Origin: Flavobacterium sp. UBA7680
Lineage (GTDB): Bacteria > Bacteroidota > Bacteroidia > Flavobacteriales > Flavobacteriaceae
Length of the DNA: 64,000 nucleotides
Assembly (NCBI RefSeq): GCF_002482975.1
Contig: NZ_DLHA01000032.1
Location: 1-64,000, forward strand
Reading direction: 5' to 3'
Shown: positions 52,808 to 62,937 of the stretch, one piece after another
Numbering within the stretch: position 1 is the first letter of the stretch
Layout: every line of letters starts with the position of its first letter
Position numbers and translations under genes: made by a program
The notes under the pieces: model-generated
The model's database searches: none
Told to the model about the DNA's origin: nothing
The model's input: only the letters and a program-made list of their open reading frames with translations

Positions 52808-55750
52808 TTAAAATTTAAGATTAACACCAAACAGGATTGATCTTTGTCTTGGATAAATCGTTTTATCGACACCGTTATTTGTAATTTCAGGATCTAAACC
52901 ACTGTATTTTGTAAGTACAAAAACGTTTTGAACTCCGGTTGACACTCTTAATGAGGTTTTACTGTTTAACCAGTTATTCAATGTATAACCTAACGTAACG
53001 TTGTCTAATTTTAAGAACGAAGCATTCTCAATATAAAGATCTGATAATACAACATTTGAAGTAGTTTGAAAATTAGTTTCTGTTACCTGAGATGGAATAT
53101 TACTTAAAACACCTCCGTTTTCCATAGCGTCATATTGTGCTCTGCTGGCATCTACGGCATTAAAAATTCGATTACCTACACTTGCTCTTAAATTGAATGA
53201 AAAGTCAAACTTTTTGTAATTCATATTAGAGGCAAATCCTAATGTAAAATCGGGATCCGGATTATTATAAATGTATTTATCTGAATCATTTTTAATATTA
53301 TCACCATTTAAATCTGCAAAAGCACCATCGATTGGTTTTCCTTCGTTGTTGTATAATTGCTTGTATACGTAGAAAGAATAAGGCGTATATGCTTCTCTGA
53401 AAATTTGTCCCGGAGTTCCTGTTCCCGCGATATTGTCTCCTAAAAAGATATCAGTTCCGTTAACCAGATTTTTGATTCTTCTTTCGAATTTGGCAATATT
53501 AAAGTTCATATTCCAGTTAAAATTTTGTGTTTTAACGGCGTTCGCATTAAGTGTAAACTCTACTCCTTTTGTGGTAAAACTTCCAACATTTTGATATACT
53601 CGGTTAGAGAAGTTACTACCATCAGATATTGCTGCGTTTACTAATAAATCTTTAGATTCTTTGTAATACACATCAAGTCCGGCAGATAAACGATTGTCTA
53701 AAAAACCAAAATCAAGACCTGCGTTGTATGAAGTTGTTTCTTCCCATTTCAAATTGTTTGTTCTTTTTGAAGGAAGTGCAACCGGAACCGGACTATCTCC
53801 AAAATAATACTCCGAATTTCCTCCTCCAACTTGGTATTTCTGCAAATATCCGTTTGGCTCAGGAATATCTTGTTGTCCTGTTATACCATAACTTAATCTT
53901 AATTTTAAATCAGATAAAACCGTACTGTCTTTAAAGAAATCTTCTTTGATTTTCCATGCAAATGCTGCCGATGGAAAATTCCCCCAACGATTCGCTTCTT
54001 CAAATCTTGAAGAACCATCTCTTCTGTAAGATAATGTCAATAAGTATTTATCTCTGAAATTTAAATTTGTTCTGGCAAAGAATCCTAACAAAACAACATC
54101 TGTATCGAGAGTAGTTTCAGGAAATGTTGATGGTAAATCCGGATTTAAAACATTTCCTGTTTCAAATCTTGAGCTTTGAAATTTTTGATACGAATAACCA
54201 CCCGTCGCTTCAAAATTCAACGACTTAAATGTTTTATTATAAACTAAATACGTGTCTAATAATTTATTTTTTCTTGTCGCTTCTGTATATTCATTTGTAC
54301 CATACGGAATGTTGTTGTTTGATGGAGCAGAACCGGCATCAGCACCAACTAATCTTCTTCTTTCTCCATTCGATTCATCAAAACCAATATTTACAACGGC
54401 TCTTAAAGCAGGAAGAAAATGAAATTTATAGTCAATTTCAAAATTTCCAAAAATTCTCTCATTAGTTCCTCTGTCATTTGTATTCAACAATTGCGAAACA
54501 GGATTTCTTGCTGCAGTTGAAACTAATGGATAATTTCCGTTGGCATCAACTCCGGTAGTATATTCAAAATAGCCTCCATAAGGTGCACCTTCAACTTTTA
54601 TTGGCTGTGTTGGGTCAAAACCAATAGCAGCTCCTTCAACAGCATCTGTAAATCTGTTAATTTCGTCTGTATAATTCGCCGAAAGCCTCAATTTTAAATG
54701 ATTGTCAAAGAAAGCTGGATTCATTACCAAACCAACCGTATTTCTTTTAAAATTATTGGTTAAACGCAATCCTTGCTGATCTGTGCTTCCTAAAGTTAAA
54801 CTTGTTGGAATGACATTGAATAAATTTCCTCTAACGGCTAAACTTTGATCTACCGTTCCGGTGTTTCTGTAAATTGCTCTTTGCCAATCTGTATTTGCAG
54901 TTCCCAGCTTATTTAGATCATCGCTTCTTCTGTCAGCAATCACACTTCTAAATTCATCGGCACTAAAAACATCAACCGTTTTAGTCAGTCTGCCCGCTGC
55001 ATATTGTACATTATAATCTACAGATAATGTTTTGCTACCTTTTTTGGTAGTTATAATAATTACACCATTTGAAGCGCGAGAACCATAAATTGCCGAAGCC
55101 GAAGCATCTTTTAAAACCGTTATCGATTCAACAGTTGCTGGATTTAATGATGCTAAAAAGGAAGAAGATCCTGTATTTGTAGCATTATCAAGAGGTAATC
55201 CGTCAATTACAATAAGAGGATCGTTACTTGCAAAAAGCGAACTTCCTCCTCGAATTCTAATTTGAGAACTAGAACCCGGAGCACCCGTTGAATTTACGGT
55301 TAAACCCGCTACCCTTCCATTAAGCAAATTTTCTGTTGTAATGTTATTTCCTTTGTTAAAGTCTTTTGTAGTCAGTGCCGTAACAGATCCCGTAGCATCT
55401 TTCTTTTTAACGCTTCCATAACCTACCTGAACTACTACTTCTTTTAATAAATTAGTGTCTTCTTCAAGATATACCGTTATATTTTTCTGTCCGGCAGCCG
55501 GAATGGTTTGATTGCTGTAACCAGTATAGGAAAATGTAATTTTATAATCTGCTTTTACTCCAGATAATTGAAATTTTCCGTCAAAGTCAGTCGTGGTACT
55601 GATATTTGCTCCTGATACTTTTATATTTACTCCCGGTATGGGCTGCTTGGTAGACTTTTCCAAGACAACGCCGCTAATTGTGTTCTGAGCAAAAACACAA
55701 AAAGGAAGTAAGAGTAATAAAAGTAAAAATTTGGTTTTAATTCTTTTCAT
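52808..55750 (-). CDS. SusC-like TonB-dependent transporter (galactan PUL)
   Basis: This 980-residue outer-membrane transporter has a signal peptide, an N-terminal carboxypeptidase-like domain (NTISGVVLEKSTKQPIPGVN), the TonB box region EVVVQVGYGSVKKKDATG and the plug with NLLNGRVAGLTVN and VLKDASASAIYGSRASNG. The barrel ends in NLKF. It should import galactan oligomers. It is the first gene of the minus-strand operon, divergent from the hybrid sensor gene. Confidence 0.95.
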   Translation of the reverse strand: MKRIKTKFLLLLLLLPFCVFAQNTISGVVLEKSTKQPIPGVNIKVSGANISTTTDFDGKFQLSGVKADYKITFSYTGYSNQTIPAAGQKNITVYLEEDTNLLKEVVVQVGYGSVKKKDATGSVTALTTKDFNKGNNITTENLLNGRVAGLTVNSTGAPGSSSQIRIRGGSSLFASNDPLIVIDGLPLDNATNTGSSSFLASLNPATVESITVLKDASASAIYGSRASNGVIIITTKKGSKTLSVDYNVQYAAGRLTKTVDVFSADEFRSVIADRRSDDLNKLGTANTDWQRAIYRNTGTVDQSLAVRGNLFNVIPTSLTLGSTDQQGLRLTNNFKRNTVGLVMNPAFFDNHLKLRLSANYTDEINRFTDAVEGAAIGFDPTQPIKVEGAPYGGYFEYTTGVDANGNYPLVSTAARNPVSQLLNTNDRGTNERIFGNFEIDYKFHFLPALRAVVNIGFDESNGERRRLVGADAGSAPSNNNIPYGTNEYTEATRKNKLLDTYLVYNKTFKSLNFEATGGYSYQKFQSSRFETGNVLNPDLPSTFPETTLDTDVVLLGFFARTNLNFRDKYLLTLSYRRDGSSRFEEANRWGNFPSAAFAWKIKEDFFKDSTVLSDLKLRLSYGITGQQDIPEPNGYLQKYQVGGGNSEYYFGDSPVPVALPSKRTNNLKWEETTSYNAGLDFGFLDNRLSAGLDVYYKESKDLLVNAAISDGSNFSNRVYQNVGSFTTKGVEFTLNANAVKTQNFNWNMNFNIAKFERRIKNLVNGTDIFLGDNIAGTGTPGQIFREAYTPYSFYVYKQLYNNEGKPIDGAFADLNGDNIKNDSDKYIYNNPDPDFTLGFASNMNYKKFDFSFNLRASVGNRIFNAVDASRAQYDAMENGGVLSNIPSQVTETNFQTTSNVVLSDLYIENASFLKLDNVTLGYTLNNWLNSKTSLRVSTGVQNVFVLTKYSGLDPEITNNGVDKTIYPRQRSILFGVNLKF

Positions 55751-56574
55751 ACTTTTTTTAAATTGGTTTTGTTTAAGTTAGTTTTTGTTAATTGGTTTGG
55801 TTACAAATGATTGCAGTCATATAATTTTTAAAGAAACAAAGGGTATTTCTTTTGGATAATTGTTTCTGCAAAATCGTTTCTTAAGATTATAAAATGCTTC
55901 TTAAAATAAGCTTACTCTCTTGTTGTTTTTTAGAATAAAGAAAGATTTCTTCTGGTAAATTTTAATTGGAATGCTGGTCATGTTTAAATTGTTTTTGGTT
56001 ACGATAATTAGTTAGTTGGTTTTAGTTGACTTATTCTGAAAAATAATAAAGTATTACTACTCAAACGTTATAGCTTGTCAACTGATTCTGCAAATTAAGT
56101 ACAGAGCAAGGTATTTATACAGGGAAAAATTCATTTATAAAAGGGGACAATTTCGTAAAAGTGTACACACGACACTTCAAAATAGCATATTCTGTATTTT
56201 TTTGCATTAAAAAAAATCAAAATATGAATAATCAACCTTTAAAATAATAGAATTAATAATCAATCAGTTTGTGATTTTTAATCGGTATATTCTCAAAAAA
56301 ATAATTTTAAAAAGTCTCAAATCTTAATTTTTAAATGAGAAAATTTAAAAATAGCAAGATCAGAAACTATACGTGGGTCTAATTATTTTAACAAATTATT
56401 ACAAATAAAATCCGTTTTTATCCGCGTTTTTACGAAGTAAATCTATTTTTATCTGCATCAAAATTATACGCTGATTTCACTGATTCGCTAAAGCGAAAAC
56501 GCTGATAAAAACGGATTTTTCTAATTATTTTCTTGATTAAACTATAGTAATTTTATAGATTTCCGCTTAATCTA
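55751..56574. other. Divergent regulatory region of the galactan PUL
   Basis: The region holds no gene. It contains AAGTGT-N7-ACACTT (56159-56177), a possible binding site for the HTCS, and the 20-bp inverted repeat at 56407-56519. No TAnnTTTG element was recognised for susC or for the sensor. Confidence 0.6.
56407..56519. repeat. Extragenic inverted repeat upstream of the hybrid sensor
   Basis: AAAATCCGTTTTTATCCGCG (56407-56426) and CGCTGATAAAAACGGATTTT (56500-56519) are complementary with one mismatch. The inner part has CGCTGATTTCACTGATTCGC-type sequence. The wording matches a repeat class common in Flavobacterium. Confidence 0.75.
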
Positions 56575-56751
56575 ATGATTGTTAATCTAAAAAAACCAGT
56601 AGTGTTTTTTAAACATTACATAATAATTGTGTTAATTTCGCAAAGTATCATATTTCAAATTTTTTCACATAAAAAATTGATCCAGCTTTCAGATCACATT
56701 CCTTGTATTTTTCGTATATCAAAGAGCCACAAGCTTTTTAAACAAATTTCT

Positions 56752-59700
56752 ATGAATAAGCTAAAGTCCTTTCTTATTATTAGCGTTCTTTCTATAAATG
56801 TATTTGGACAGAATTACCCAATAAGACATCTTGATATTTCATCAGGACTTTCTAATAATTCTGTTGCGACAATATATCAGGATCAAAATGGCTATATGTG
56901 GTTTGGAACTTTTGACGGGCTTAACAGATATGATGGAAATGATTTTAAAATTTACCGTAATATCCATACTGATCCTAATTCTATTCAGGGAAATGCCATT
57001 AGCTGTATAGAAGGTGACTATCAAAATAATTTGTGGATAGGAACAACAGCAGGTCCTGTTGTTTTTAATGCAGAACGATCTTCTTTTAGTCCGCTGAAAT
57101 ATTACGATACAAACAAAAAAATCAGGCCTTTAAAAATTACCGCTTACGAAATAATTGCTGTACATTCTCAAAATATAATTCTCGTTGCCACAAAAGAGTC
57201 GATTGTACTTTATAAGGAAGGCGAGAAAATTGGAACGGCAATACCATTCAACGGAAAATTAAATTATATCGCAAGATCAATAGCTTATAACGCAAAGAAA
57301 AAAATATTTTATGTTTTTGTAACTGGTTCTGGTCTTTGTCAATATGATCTTAAATCTAAAAAACTAACACTTCTCAACAACACCATTACAGGCGCAAATT
57401 GTCTAAAACTGACAAATGAAGGACTGTGGATTGGCTCAGATGAAGGTGCTTATTTGTACAATGAGAGTCTGAATACTTATTCTAAAAATTACTTTCAGGA
57501 AAAAACAGTAGTACGTGATTTTTTTCAGCAAGAAAACAGACTTTGGATTGCTACTGACGGTGCGGGTCTTTACACGATTACAAAAAAACAGCCTGCCCCT
57601 GTTTCTTATCGTGCCAGCGGTCCTGTTTCATTGCTTAACAGTAAATCTCTTTATGATATTTTTGAAAGCAAAAACGGCGAAATGTGGTTTGGAACGCTGC
57701 GCGGCGGTGTAAGTATGATGGGGAAAAAGCCGCTTTATTTTAATCACTTTAAAAGCAAAGACCCACAGACTAATAAAGAAGATGAAGATCCTGCCGCAAA
57801 CTTCATGCTTTCTTTTTGCGAAGATGAAAAGAAAAACATCTGGATAGGCACAGATGGTGCGGGAATGAGATACTGGAACAGGAAACAAAATACTTACGAT
57901 GTTTATTCTACAACATCGTCTGGCGGAAGAAAACTGCAAAGTAATTTTGTTACAAGTATAGTCAGAGATTCTGATAATGCCATTTGGGTAGCAATGTGGA
58001 AAGGCGGAGTATGTCGTATCGATCCCAAATCAAAGTCAATTCAAAATTTTTCAATTTATAATCAATACACTAAAAAAGCAGAACAAGAATCATGGCTGCT
58101 CTTTTTAGACTCAAGAAACACCTTGTGGCTTGCCATAACTAATGCAGGTGCCTTATATCAATTTGATCGAAAACAAAATAAATTCATTTGCTATAGCAAC
58201 ACTTTACGCGATGTAACTTGTCTCTATGAAACCAAAGACGGAAAAATATGGGGCGGAACATTCAATTCTTTTTTTGAAATAGATCCAAAAACAAAAAAAG
58301 TAAAAACCTATCATTCTGAATACACAATCAGATGTATTACTGAAGATCAAAATAAAAATCTTTGGATTGGTACCGTAGAAGGCGGTTTGCTTTTATTTGA
58401 TCGAAAAACAGGCACTTCTAAAAAATATACCACTCAAAACGGTCTTTCGAGTAATACCGTACTTCGCCTTTTAGAAGACAAAAAAGGAAATTTATGGATG
58501 AGTACGTATCACGGAATTTCAAGATTAAATCCAAAGAATAATACTTTTAGAAATTTTGGCGTCGCTGACGGATTACAAGGAAATCAATTTAGCTGGAATG
58601 CAGGCACAAAACTTTCTACAGGAGAATTTATTTTTGGAGGTATAAACGGATTCAATGTTTTTGATCCTGAGAATATAAAAGACAAAAAAAATACCGGTAA
58701 ATTTTTATTGAATGATTTACTGGTAAACAATCAGTCTTTAAAATTAGACACTCCTTATGTAACCGAAAAAAAACTCGAAATGATAAGCGGTGTCGAACTC
58801 CCTTATGAAAAATCGGCATTAAGTTTTGATTTTGTTTATCTTGATTATGTTAATTCCGAAAAAATAAATACCGCTTACTTTCTCGAAGGCTGGGATAAAA
58901 ACTGGAATTATGCTTCAAAAGATAACAAAGCAAATTATTCGAGATTGACTGAAGGAACTTATGTTTTTAAAGTAAAAACAACCGATATTTTTGGAAATTG
59001 GACTAATGAAGTAACGCTGGCAACGGTAACAATTCTTCCGCCTTGGTACAGAACATGGTGGGCGTATACATTTTATTTGATCGCTGCAATTGGTGCAATT
59101 TACGCATACGTAGGATATCATAAAAACAAAGAAAGACTTCGGTATGAAATAAAACTTGCGCGCATGGAACATAAAAAAGACAAGGAACATGCCGAAAAAC
59201 AATTTTCTATGTTTACGTATATCGCGCATGAATTGCGAACTCCTTTATCTTTAATTATAAATCCGCTTAAAAGTGTAATCGAAAGAAAAAATCGTTCTGA
59301 AGATGATCTTGACCTGAATCTCGCCTATAAAAATGCGAAACGATTATTGAGTCTTACAGATCAATTACTGCTGTTTAGAAAAGCCGAAACAGATCTTGAT
59401 GAACTCAAAATTTCGAAGATTAACTTAAACTTACTTTGTCGTGAAATCTACGAAAGCTTTACGCAAATGGCAGCCGTAAAAAGTTTAAATTATCAATTTA
59501 TTGAAGAAAATACACCGACCGAAATATATGGCGATTATGAAAAATTAGAGATTACGTTGTTCAATTTAATCTCAAATGCTTTCAAATTCACTCCTAATAA
59601 TGGTTCAATAACTATTGAGATTATCGAGAATCTTGCTGATGTTTCAATCATTATATCGGATACCGGAACTGGTATTAATGAAAATGAAATCGACACTATT

Positions 59701-60822
59701 TTCGAAAAATTCAAACAAAGTCAATCTAAAGCCAGCAATGGTTTTGGAATAGGACTTTATGTTGCCAAATATTTTGTAAACAAACATCATGGCGAAATAG
59801 AGTGCAAAAGTAAAACTGGAGAAGGTACTTCGTTCATTATTAAGCTTCTAAAAGGAAATAGCCATTTTGCAGAAATGAACATAAACGAGAATCATTCGCA
59901 TATGTCGCCACTTGTGGGAGAACTTCTTGAAGGAATGCCAGCCGATCATCAAAATTCATCTGAAAATAAAATTCAGCCATCGCATCCAGAAAATCTACAG
60001 GACGAATTAATCAGTACAAAAAAAGTATTGCTAATTGTTGAAGACAATCCCGAAATGAATCATTATCTCGTACAGCTTTTCACTAAAAACTATATTGTTT
60101 ATTCAGCAGCAAATGGACTTGAAGGATTAAAACTTGTAGAAAAACACATGCCCGATATTGTACTGAGCGACATTTCTATGGAAGGCATGAACGGTTTGGA
60201 TTTATGTAAAAAAATTAAGCAAAATGATGATTTAAGCCATATTCCGGTAATACTTCTCACCGCTACAACCAGTAATGACATTCATTTGCAAAGTATTACA
60301 GAAGGCGCCGATGATTATGTTACCAAACCTTTTGACAGTGATATACTTCTGGCACGAGTAGATTCCGTTCTTCGCAACAGAGGCCAATTGCGCAAGTATT
60401 TCTTAGATAGTATAACGCTTCGCGAAAATGTAAATAAAGTTCCCACTGAATACAAAGAATTTCTAGACAAATGCATCGAAATCGTAGAAGCTAATCTTGA
60501 AAACAACGATTTTAATCTAAAGACTTTTTCTGCTGCAATGGGTATGAGTCATTCAAGTCTTTACAAAAAGATTAAAGCAATTTCAGGACAAACGGTAAAT
60601 GTTTTTATCAGATCTATCAGAATCCGCAGAGCCGCAGTAATTATGCTTACTGAAAATATTAATATCGCACAGGTTGGACCTCAGGTTGGCATAGAAGATC
60701 AGCGTTATTTCCGTCAGCAGTTCATAAAATTGTTTGGGATGAAACCTTCGGAGTATATCAAAAAATATAGAAATTCTTTTAATAAGGAATTGAATATCAT
60801 CCAGAAAAGAGGTATTACATAA
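56752..60822 (+). CDS. Hybrid two-component system sensor (HTCS) of the galactan PUL
   Basis: The protein has 1356 residues from the ATG at 56752; the reading frame is open to 56575, but the shorter start gives a good signal peptide (MNKLKSFLIISVLSINVFGQ). Two seven-bladed Reg_prop propellers fill residues about 20-680, with repeated GxxWFGTxxGL motifs. A Y_Y_Y domain, one membrane segment (about 770-790), HisKA with His826 (AHELRTP), HATPase (FGIGLY), a receiver with Asp1140 (LSDISMEG) and an AraC HTH domain (about 1253-1346) follow. It senses galactan fragments and activates the divergent PUL. All phosphorelay residues are intact. Confidence 0.95.
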   Translation: MNKLKSFLIISVLSINVFGQNYPIRHLDISSGLSNNSVATIYQDQNGYMWFGTFDGLNRYDGNDFKIYRNIHTDPNSIQGNAISCIEGDYQNNLWIGTTAGPVVFNAERSSFSPLKYYDTNKKIRPLKITAYEIIAVHSQNIILVATKESIVLYKEGEKIGTAIPFNGKLNYIARSIAYNAKKKIFYVFVTGSGLCQYDLKSKKLTLLNNTITGANCLKLTNEGLWIGSDEGAYLYNESLNTYSKNYFQEKTVVRDFFQQENRLWIATDGAGLYTITKKQPAPVSYRASGPVSLLNSKSLYDIFESKNGEMWFGTLRGGVSMMGKKPLYFNHFKSKDPQTNKEDEDPAANFMLSFCEDEKKNIWIGTDGAGMRYWNRKQNTYDVYSTTSSGGRKLQSNFVTSIVRDSDNAIWVAMWKGGVCRIDPKSKSIQNFSIYNQYTKKAEQESWLLFLDSRNTLWLAITNAGALYQFDRKQNKFICYSNTLRDVTCLYETKDGKIWGGTFNSFFEIDPKTKKVKTYHSEYTIRCITEDQNKNLWIGTVEGGLLLFDRKTGTSKKYTTQNGLSSNTVLRLLEDKKGNLWMSTYHGISRLNPKNNTFRNFGVADGLQGNQFSWNAGTKLSTGEFIFGGINGFNVFDPENIKDKKNTGKFLLNDLLVNNQSLKLDTPYVTEKKLEMISGVELPYEKSALSFDFVYLDYVNSEKINTAYFLEGWDKNWNYASKDNKANYSRLTEGTYVFKVKTTDIFGNWTNEVTLATVTILPPWYRTWWAYTFYLIAAIGAIYAYVGYHKNKERLRYEIKLARMEHKKDKEHAEKQFSMFTYIAHELRTPLSLIINPLKSVIERKNRSEDDLDLNLAYKNAKRLLSLTDQLLLFRKAETDLDELKISKINLNLLCREIYESFTQMAAVKSLNYQFIEENTPTEIYGDYEKLEITLFNLISNAFKFTPNNGSITIEIIENLADVSIIISDTGTGINENEIDTIFEKFKQSQSKASNGFGIGLYVAKYFVNKHHGEIECKSKTGEGTSFIIKLLKGNSHFAEMNINENHSHMSPLVGELLEGMPADHQNSSENKIQPSHPENLQDELISTKKVLLIVEDNPEMNHYLVQLFTKNYIVYSAANGLEGLKLVEKHMPDIVLSDISMEGMNGLDLCKKIKQNDDLSHIPVILLTATTSNDIHLQSITEGADDYVTKPFDSDILLARVDSVLRNRGQLRKYFLDSITLRENVNKVPTEYKEFLDKCIEIVEANLENNDFNLKTFSAAMGMSHSSLYKKIKAISGQTVNVFIRSIRIRRAAVIMLTENINIAQVGPQVGIEDQRYFRQQFIKLFGMKPSEYIKKYRNSFNKELNIIQKRGIT

Positions 60823-60908
60823 TTAGGTTCTTTAACTATATAAAACTTTTTAGTTATATTAGCTAATTACAATGCAATCAGTATTTTATACAAACTAACA
60901 CAAATGCG

Positions 60909-61496
60909 ATGAGTTTTAAACCCGGAGATTTATTTTTTGGACTGATGGAATTTTTAGCCTTTATCGTTCCCGGCTTTATTCTTTGTATCACACTGCCTTT
61001 TATACTTCATTACCCTGTAAAGGAATATGTGGAAATAAAAAATGATACAGTAATTACCTTTTTTTGGGTTTCTTTAGTTTTAGTATCATATATCACCGGT
61101 CATTTTCTTCATCACATTTGTGCCCTGGTTCTAAATCCTGTTTATAAAAACACATATCTGAAATGGAAAATTGGAAAACATATAGAATTTGTAACAAAGG
61201 TTGAAACACAGATAGATCAAAAAATCCCAATTCTTTCCGATCATCTAAAAAAAGCGGAAGCGTATGTAAAAATGAACAGTCCTGTTATAATTCCTGAATT
61301 GGAAAAACATGAAGCCAATTCCAAACTGTTTCGATCGCTGTGCCTTTTAAGTTTATACTTATGTCTCCTTCCGTGCTTAAACTGGTACGGCAGGGCTGTT
61401 CTTATTATTATATCTTTTTTATCCTTCAGCAAATTTGCCAATGAAAGATGGAACCATCGATACCTGGTTTATCAATATTTCAATCTGATCAATTAA
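60909..61496 (+). CDS. Membrane protein of unknown function
   Basis: This 195-residue protein has four probable membrane segments: two at about 8-62 (FFGLMEFLAFIVPGFILCI and ITFFWVSLVLVSYITGHF) and two near 140-175. A hydrophilic segment of about 55 residues with a helical, charged character separates them. No family was recognised, although the start GDLFFGLMEFLAFIVPGF recurs in membrane proteins of accessory loci. It follows the sensor gene after 86 bases and precedes the thiol-hydrolase-like gene. Confidence 0.75.
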   Translation: MSFKPGDLFFGLMEFLAFIVPGFILCITLPFILHYPVKEYVEIKNDTVITFFWVSLVLVSYITGHFLHHICALVLNPVYKNTYLKWKIGKHIEFVTKVETQIDQKIPILSDHLKKAEAYVKMNSPVIIPELEKHEANSKLFRSLCLLSLYLCLLPCLNWYGRAVLIIISFLSFSKFANERWNHRYLVYQYFNLIN

Positions 61497-61547
61497 ATTA
61501 GTAAAAGAAACCTTGTACCACAAATAAGCAATTAGAGTAAATTCAAC

Positions 61548-61601
61548 TGCCCGACTGATAGTTAATAGATCATCAGCATTAGAAGTCTGCGGGCATTTTT
61601 T
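61548..61601 (+). terminator. Possible terminator of the membrane protein gene
   Basis: TGCCCG (61548-61553) pairs with CGGGCA (61590-61595), followed by six T. The stem is short and the loop long, so the call is moderate. Confidence 0.45.
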
Positions 61602-61773
61602 GTGTTTAAAAGGACAAAACAATTTAAAGTAATCATACCGTTTTCTGTAATTTGTCTTTTTCTAAAACTCTTTAGCAACTTAAAATCCTTACATTTACCC
61701 GCTGGCTAACCAAATTTCGCTGTATAATTAATCAATTTAGCAGTGTCAGGTCAATTAATTTTAAGCAGTCAAG

Positions 61774-62511
61774 ATGGAAAAACATACTGTAACAGTAGCA
61801 TCGTTACCTTTAAATGATCATACACTATCGAATATTCAAATCAAGAAAGCCAATTTGTTACCAGATCTGCAATCGCGGCTGGATTCTATGGAAATGAAAG
61901 AAAAACCGATAATGGATGCTGCAATTCCTTACAGGGACCTGACAGATACAGCGAGTAAAAAAGAAAGTATTGCCCGAATAATTGATAAACTGGACGTTGA
62001 AACTAGTCTTAGATATCAAAGAACTGTAGAAGACACCTATTGCAATGTATATTCTTATGATTATTGCTATTTTGCAAAAGTATATCTTCCAACCGTTTGG
62101 TGGACTCCCGAATCCCTTGAAAAAATTATACAGGGACAAGATGTAGAAGCTGTTTTTGAACAAACTGTAGACCGCATCTATTCCAGTGCCATACACGACT
62201 GGTTTTTAGAATGGGGATCAAATTTTGGGTGGGAAAAAATGTTTACAGCTGAAGAAATCCAGCAGAAGGTAAATGTACATGGCGGAATTGGAATAATCTG
62301 CGCCAAGAGAAGAGAAAAAGGTCTCTCCGGACACATTGTTCCGGTGGTTCCTGAAACAGAGCTGCATAAAGCGTACCGCGAAAATGGTGTTGTCGTATAT
62401 CCGCTGCAGTCACAGGCAGGAAAACTGAATTACAATTACTTTTCGGAGGTGAGAAAAGACTGGTGGAATGATGATTTGTATTCCTCTTATGTTTTTTATT
62501 ATCACGAATAA
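61774..62511 (+). CDS. Putative NlpC/P60-like thiol hydrolase
   Basis: This 245-residue protein has no signal peptide. The Cys-containing motif TYCNVYSYDYCYFAKVYLPTVWW (Cys90) is followed about 97 residues later by GHIVPVVPE (His187). This order of Cys and His, with an Ile/Val-rich strand after a Gly-His, is that of NlpC/P60-type peptidoglycan endopeptidases and related effector amidases. The family call is an inference from motif shape. No secretion marker is visible. The neighbouring membrane protein could be an immunity protein. Confidence 0.72.
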   Translation: MEKHTVTVASLPLNDHTLSNIQIKKANLLPDLQSRLDSMEMKEKPIMDAAIPYRDLTDTASKKESIARIIDKLDVETSLRYQRTVEDTYCNVYSYDYCYFAKVYLPTVWWTPESLEKIIQGQDVEAVFEQTVDRIYSSAIHDWFLEWGSNFGWEKMFTAEEIQQKVNVHGGIGIICAKRREKGLSGHIVPVVPETELHKAYRENGVVVYPLQSQAGKLNYNYFSEVRKDWWNDDLYSSYVFYYHE

Positions 62512-62937
62512 AATACAATTCGCCATATCGTTAAACATTCAAAAAAATATTGATTATCAACGAGATAACTACTTGGAAATACGATAATAAAAAACTACTT
62601 TTGCAACTTAGAAAAAACAAGAACAGCAAAAGTTATCATTTAGCCGTTCCCTTGCTTAAATTATTGATACAAAAGCGATTAATAACATTGGTAATTTTAT
62701 AACCCTATTACAAAATTTTACCTTATTTGATCTTTCCTTCGATAAAAAGTGCGAAATATCTAAAATACAAATTCCTATATTTTTAAAGTAAACAAAAACT
62801 TTTATAATGGAGGCAATAATGTGCTTAATCCGTTATAGATTTCCTGTCGCTAATGGTAATACGCCGGATTTGTATCTTCTAAATGAAATAATGATTTAAA
62901 GAATTATAATTAACCTTAAAAAAGAAAGTAAGTATAA
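62512..62937. other. Leader region with a strong promoter
   Basis: The region holds a consensus promoter at 62573-62603. If used, it leaves about 330 bases of untranslated RNA before the last gene. A 30-codon frame (62807-62899) was noted and not called. Confidence 0.55.
62573..62603 (+). promoter_or_regulatory. Consensus promoter of the right-edge gene
   Basis: TTG (62573-62575), 20 bases, then TACTTTTG (62596-62603). This is a full match to the Flavobacterium consensus. Transcription would start near 62610, far upstream of the ATG at 62938. Confidence 0.65.

Noticed and set aside
52798..52872. N-terminal extension of the galactan SusD
   Set aside because: It would overlap susC and hide the lipoprotein signal that starts at 52797.
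56575..56751. Upstream extension of the hybrid sensor
   Set aside because: The 59 extra residues would bury the signal peptide that starts at 56752.
62807..62899. Short frame of 30 codons, MEAIMCLIRY...
   Set aside because: It is too short to judge, has no visible family, and ends before the true start of the next gene. It stays possible as a leader peptide.
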